A stretch of DNA of 64,000 bases, taken from positions 1 to 64,000 of the forward strand of contig NZ_JACJJK010000008.1 of the NCBI RefSeq assembly GCF_016899935.1, given 5' to 3'. A program made the position numbers and the translations under genes. Each line of letters begins with the position of its first letter. Positions within the stretch are counted from its first letter, which is position 1. Source of the DNA: Olsenella uli (lineage in GTDB: Bacteria; Actinomycetota; Coriobacteriia; Coriobacteriales; Atopobiaceae). The notes under the pieces are model-generated. The model had not been told where the DNA came from and did no database searches. It was given only the letters and a program-made list of their open reading frames with translations. This document shows positions 62,525 through 64,000 of the stretch, piece by piece.

Positions 62525-63772
62525 ATGGAGACGCCCAAGCCAACTTTGACACGTAGGGAACTACTTGTTCTCGCGGGATGCGTGGGAGCATCCACGCTAG
62601 CGCCAGCCGCCGCCTTCGCCGAGGAAGACTCGGATTCGCATAATGATATTAATACTCCGCCCAACCCAGAGCGCATGCTTACAAGCGTTGAGGAACCGGC
62701 AGCTTCCACCTTCTCTGCTGGCCCCAGCTGGAGCACGAGCGAGGTCGACGCCAATCTGAAGGCGTTCCGTGACGGCAATGCAAACACGTATCTTGACCCC
62801 GCCTACAAGGTCATAGACGTAAGCGAGCATAACGGGGTCATCGATTGGAACACCGTCAAAGAGTCCGGGGTCGACGGCGCCATCATTCGTCTCGGATTTG
62901 GTAGCGACCGGGCTGACTATCAACTCAAGAACAACATTACAGCGTGCAATACGCTTGGCATACCTTATGGCGTCTATCTCTATAGCTATGCATATAATGC
63001 AGCCATGGCTGCAGATGAGGCCAACTTTACTGCAGACCTTATTGAGCAGTATGGTTGCACGCCAAAGCTTCCGGTCTTCTACGATCTAGAGAAGTGGGTG
63101 TGGACGGGACACGAGCCGCCTTCGGACGTCAAGACCTACGACGCAATCGTCAGACAGTACTGCAGCACTCTGTCTGGACGCGGATACAATAACGTGCGCG
63201 TCTACTCATACCGCTCGTACCTCAATGACGTTCTCAAGTCGGATTACATTTGGGAGAGAGCGGCATGGGCCGCTGAGTACGGCTCGGCAACGCTGAAGTT
63301 CGAGAACCCCTATTTCGACGGGTGCCTTGCCTGGCAGTACACCAGTACCGGAGCTGTATCTGGAGTCGCGGGTAATGTCGATATCAATGCGTTTCCTCCC
63401 TTCTATAAGTTTGCCTTCGGTGACGTAACAGCCAAGACCGAGCATCATGAAGATATCTGGTGGCTTGCGGGGAATGACATCTCCACGGGCTTCCCGGACG
63501 GCACCTTCCGAGGCATGAGCGCCGTTGCGCGACAGGACATGGCAGCGTTCCTCTACAGAATCGCCGGCTCTCCCAGCTACACCCCGAGCGCTGAGGACAA
63601 GAGGCGCTTCATTGACGTTACGAGCGACACACCCCACTGCAAGGAGGTCTGGTGGCTCGGCCACACGGGCGTCTCCACGGGCTTCCCGGACGGCACCTTC
63701 CGAGGCATGAGCGCCGTTGCGCGACAGGACATGGCAGCGTTCCTAAAACGGATCCACGGCCTCATGCAATAA
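62525..63772 (+). CDS. secreted GH25 lysozyme with two C-terminal wall-binding repeats
   Basis: 415 residues; GGAGAGG precedes the ATG at 62525. Signal TRRELLVLAGCVGASTLAPAAAFA, Tat-like, cut after about residue 32. The GH25 domain (95-295) has VIDVSEHNGVIDW (Asp98) and VFYDLEKW (Asp187, Glu189), the muramidase catalytic set. Two repeats WWLAGNDISTGFPDGTFRGM and VARQDMAAFL (about 310-360 and 375-415) look like S-layer-homology-type modules. It cuts peptidoglycan while bound to the wall. The two repeats share a 73-bp identical stretch. Confidence 0.9.
   Translation: METPKPTLTRRELLVLAGCVGASTLAPAAAFAEEDSDSHNDINTPPNPERMLTSVEEPAASTFSAGPSWSTSEVDANLKAFRDGNANTYLDPAYKVIDVSEHNGVIDWNTVKESGVDGAIIRLGFGSDRADYQLKNNITACNTLGIPYGVYLYSYAYNAAMAADEANFTADLIEQYGCTPKLPVFYDLEKWVWTGHEPPSDVKTYDAIVRQYCSTLSGRGYNNVRVYSYRSYLNDVLKSDYIWERAAWAAEYGSATLKFENPYFDGCLAWQYTSTGAVSGVAGNVDINAFPPFYKFAFGDVTAKTEHHEDIWWLAGNDISTGFPDGTFRGMSAVARQDMAAFLYRIAGSPSYTPSAEDKRRFIDVTSDTPHCKEVWWLGHTGVSTGFPDGTFRGMSAVARQDMAAFLKRIHGLMQ
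63480..63744 (+). repeat. 73-bp direct repeat within the lysozyme gene
   Basis: 63480-63552 and 63672-63744 are identical, 192 bp (64 codons) apart, in frame. Flanking codons differ, which points to gene conversion or recent duplication of the wall-binding module. Confidence 0.95.
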
Positions 63773-63794
63773 GTTTAGCTATACATCAAATGAC

Positions 63795-63841
63795 AGCGCC
63801 CGTTATCGCAAATCTTCAGTGTGATGATGGGCGCTGATTTT
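63795..63841 (+). terminator. terminator of the lysozyme gene
   Basis: AGCGCCC (63795-63801) pairs with GGGCGCT (63829-63835); inner bases ATCGCA/TGTGAT extend the stem. GATTTT follows. The rest of 63842-63990 is AT-rich upstream sequence of the next gene. Confidence 0.7.
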
Positions 63842-63994
63842 GCTCAACAACCCTATTTCGCCCACTCTTCCCAAGCGCGCCTCTCACCCAAATCAGGCGA
63901 CCGCTAACCTCTCGTTTGACGATGTAACTCCTTTATTAACCTACACTAAGAATCGCAATGCACTTCTTCGTCTCCATTGGGAAGGGGATAAAAC

Positions 63995-64000
63995 ATGATA
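63995..64000 (+). CDS. start of a gene cut by the window end
   Basis: ATG ATA preceded by GAAGGGG eight bases upstream. Only two codons are visible, so nothing can be said about the product. Confidence 0.45.

Overview
The window is a high-GC (about 70% by eye) bacterial contig that starts inside a sequencing adapter (bases 1-19). Gene content and order point to an actinobacterium of class Coriobacteriia, probably an Olsenella-like member of Atopobiaceae. The support is a rimP-nusA-infB-rbfA-truB-ribF-dnaG-rpoD run, a class III fructose-bisphosphatase, an IMP dehydrogenase of the Tritrichomonas foetus type, GH25 lysozyme with C-terminal wall-binding repeats, and a SepIVA-like coiled-coil gene. 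The genus call is inference from remembered family resemblance, not a search.

Layout: 1-1.0 kb holds a truncated zinc-ribbon gene and tRNA-Asn. 1.06-12.8 kb is one ten-gene minus-strand operon (rimP, nusA, infB, rbfA, nrnA, truB, ribF, dnaG, rpoD and a small membrane gene), with many stop/start overlaps, a clear promoter, a leader hairpin and a terminator. 13.3-14.4 kb has a zinc-ribbon membrane protein and a small hydrophobic peptide with a candidate antisense RNA. 14.5-25.2 kb carries leuS, guaB, a membrane glycosyltransferase, rluD, lspA and ileS; ileS has a T-box leader. 25.3-27.4 kb is a small envelope-protein operon whose lipoprotein gene is frameshifted. 27.7-34.3 kb has fbp, ftsH, a SpoU methyltransferase and an L,D-transpeptidase. 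34.5-46.3 kb holds the ffh-ftsY-smc-rnc-acpP-plsX group, then rpmF-yceD, a SepIVA-like gene, coaD and rsmD. 46.3-52.3 kb has recG-fakA-asp23, rpmB and a HAD/thiamine pyrophosphokinase fusion. 52.4-60.8 kb is more accessory: an orphan AbiEi-like gene with its own operator, a heterodimeric ABC exporter under a MarR regulator, a RloA/RloB (AbiL-like) defence pair and a cold-shock gene. From about 61 kb GC falls visibly and the genes are surface-related: a polysaccharide pyruvyl transferase and a GH25 lysozyme.

The most unusual feature is the intergenic DNA. Three gaps (29.6, 42.5-43.3 and 44.9-45.2 kb) hold degenerate tandem repeats with an almost perfectly fixed 31-bp period. Each array is inverted about a centre, with left units pointing one way and right units the other; the largest has about 25 units. 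Other gaps hold their own short motifs in the same outward-inverted plan (12.9, 17.2 and 21.4 kb), four copies of a palindrome of about 70 bp (52.7, 54.0, 58.3 and 60.4 kb), and a hairpin family, one copy of which lies in frame inside ribF. A dispersed 12-mer GGCGAGAAGRAC resembles the head of the 31-bp unit and occurs at least 18 times on both strands. I recognise no described repeat family with this architecture.

No rRNA, insertion sequence, prophage or CRISPR array was seen.
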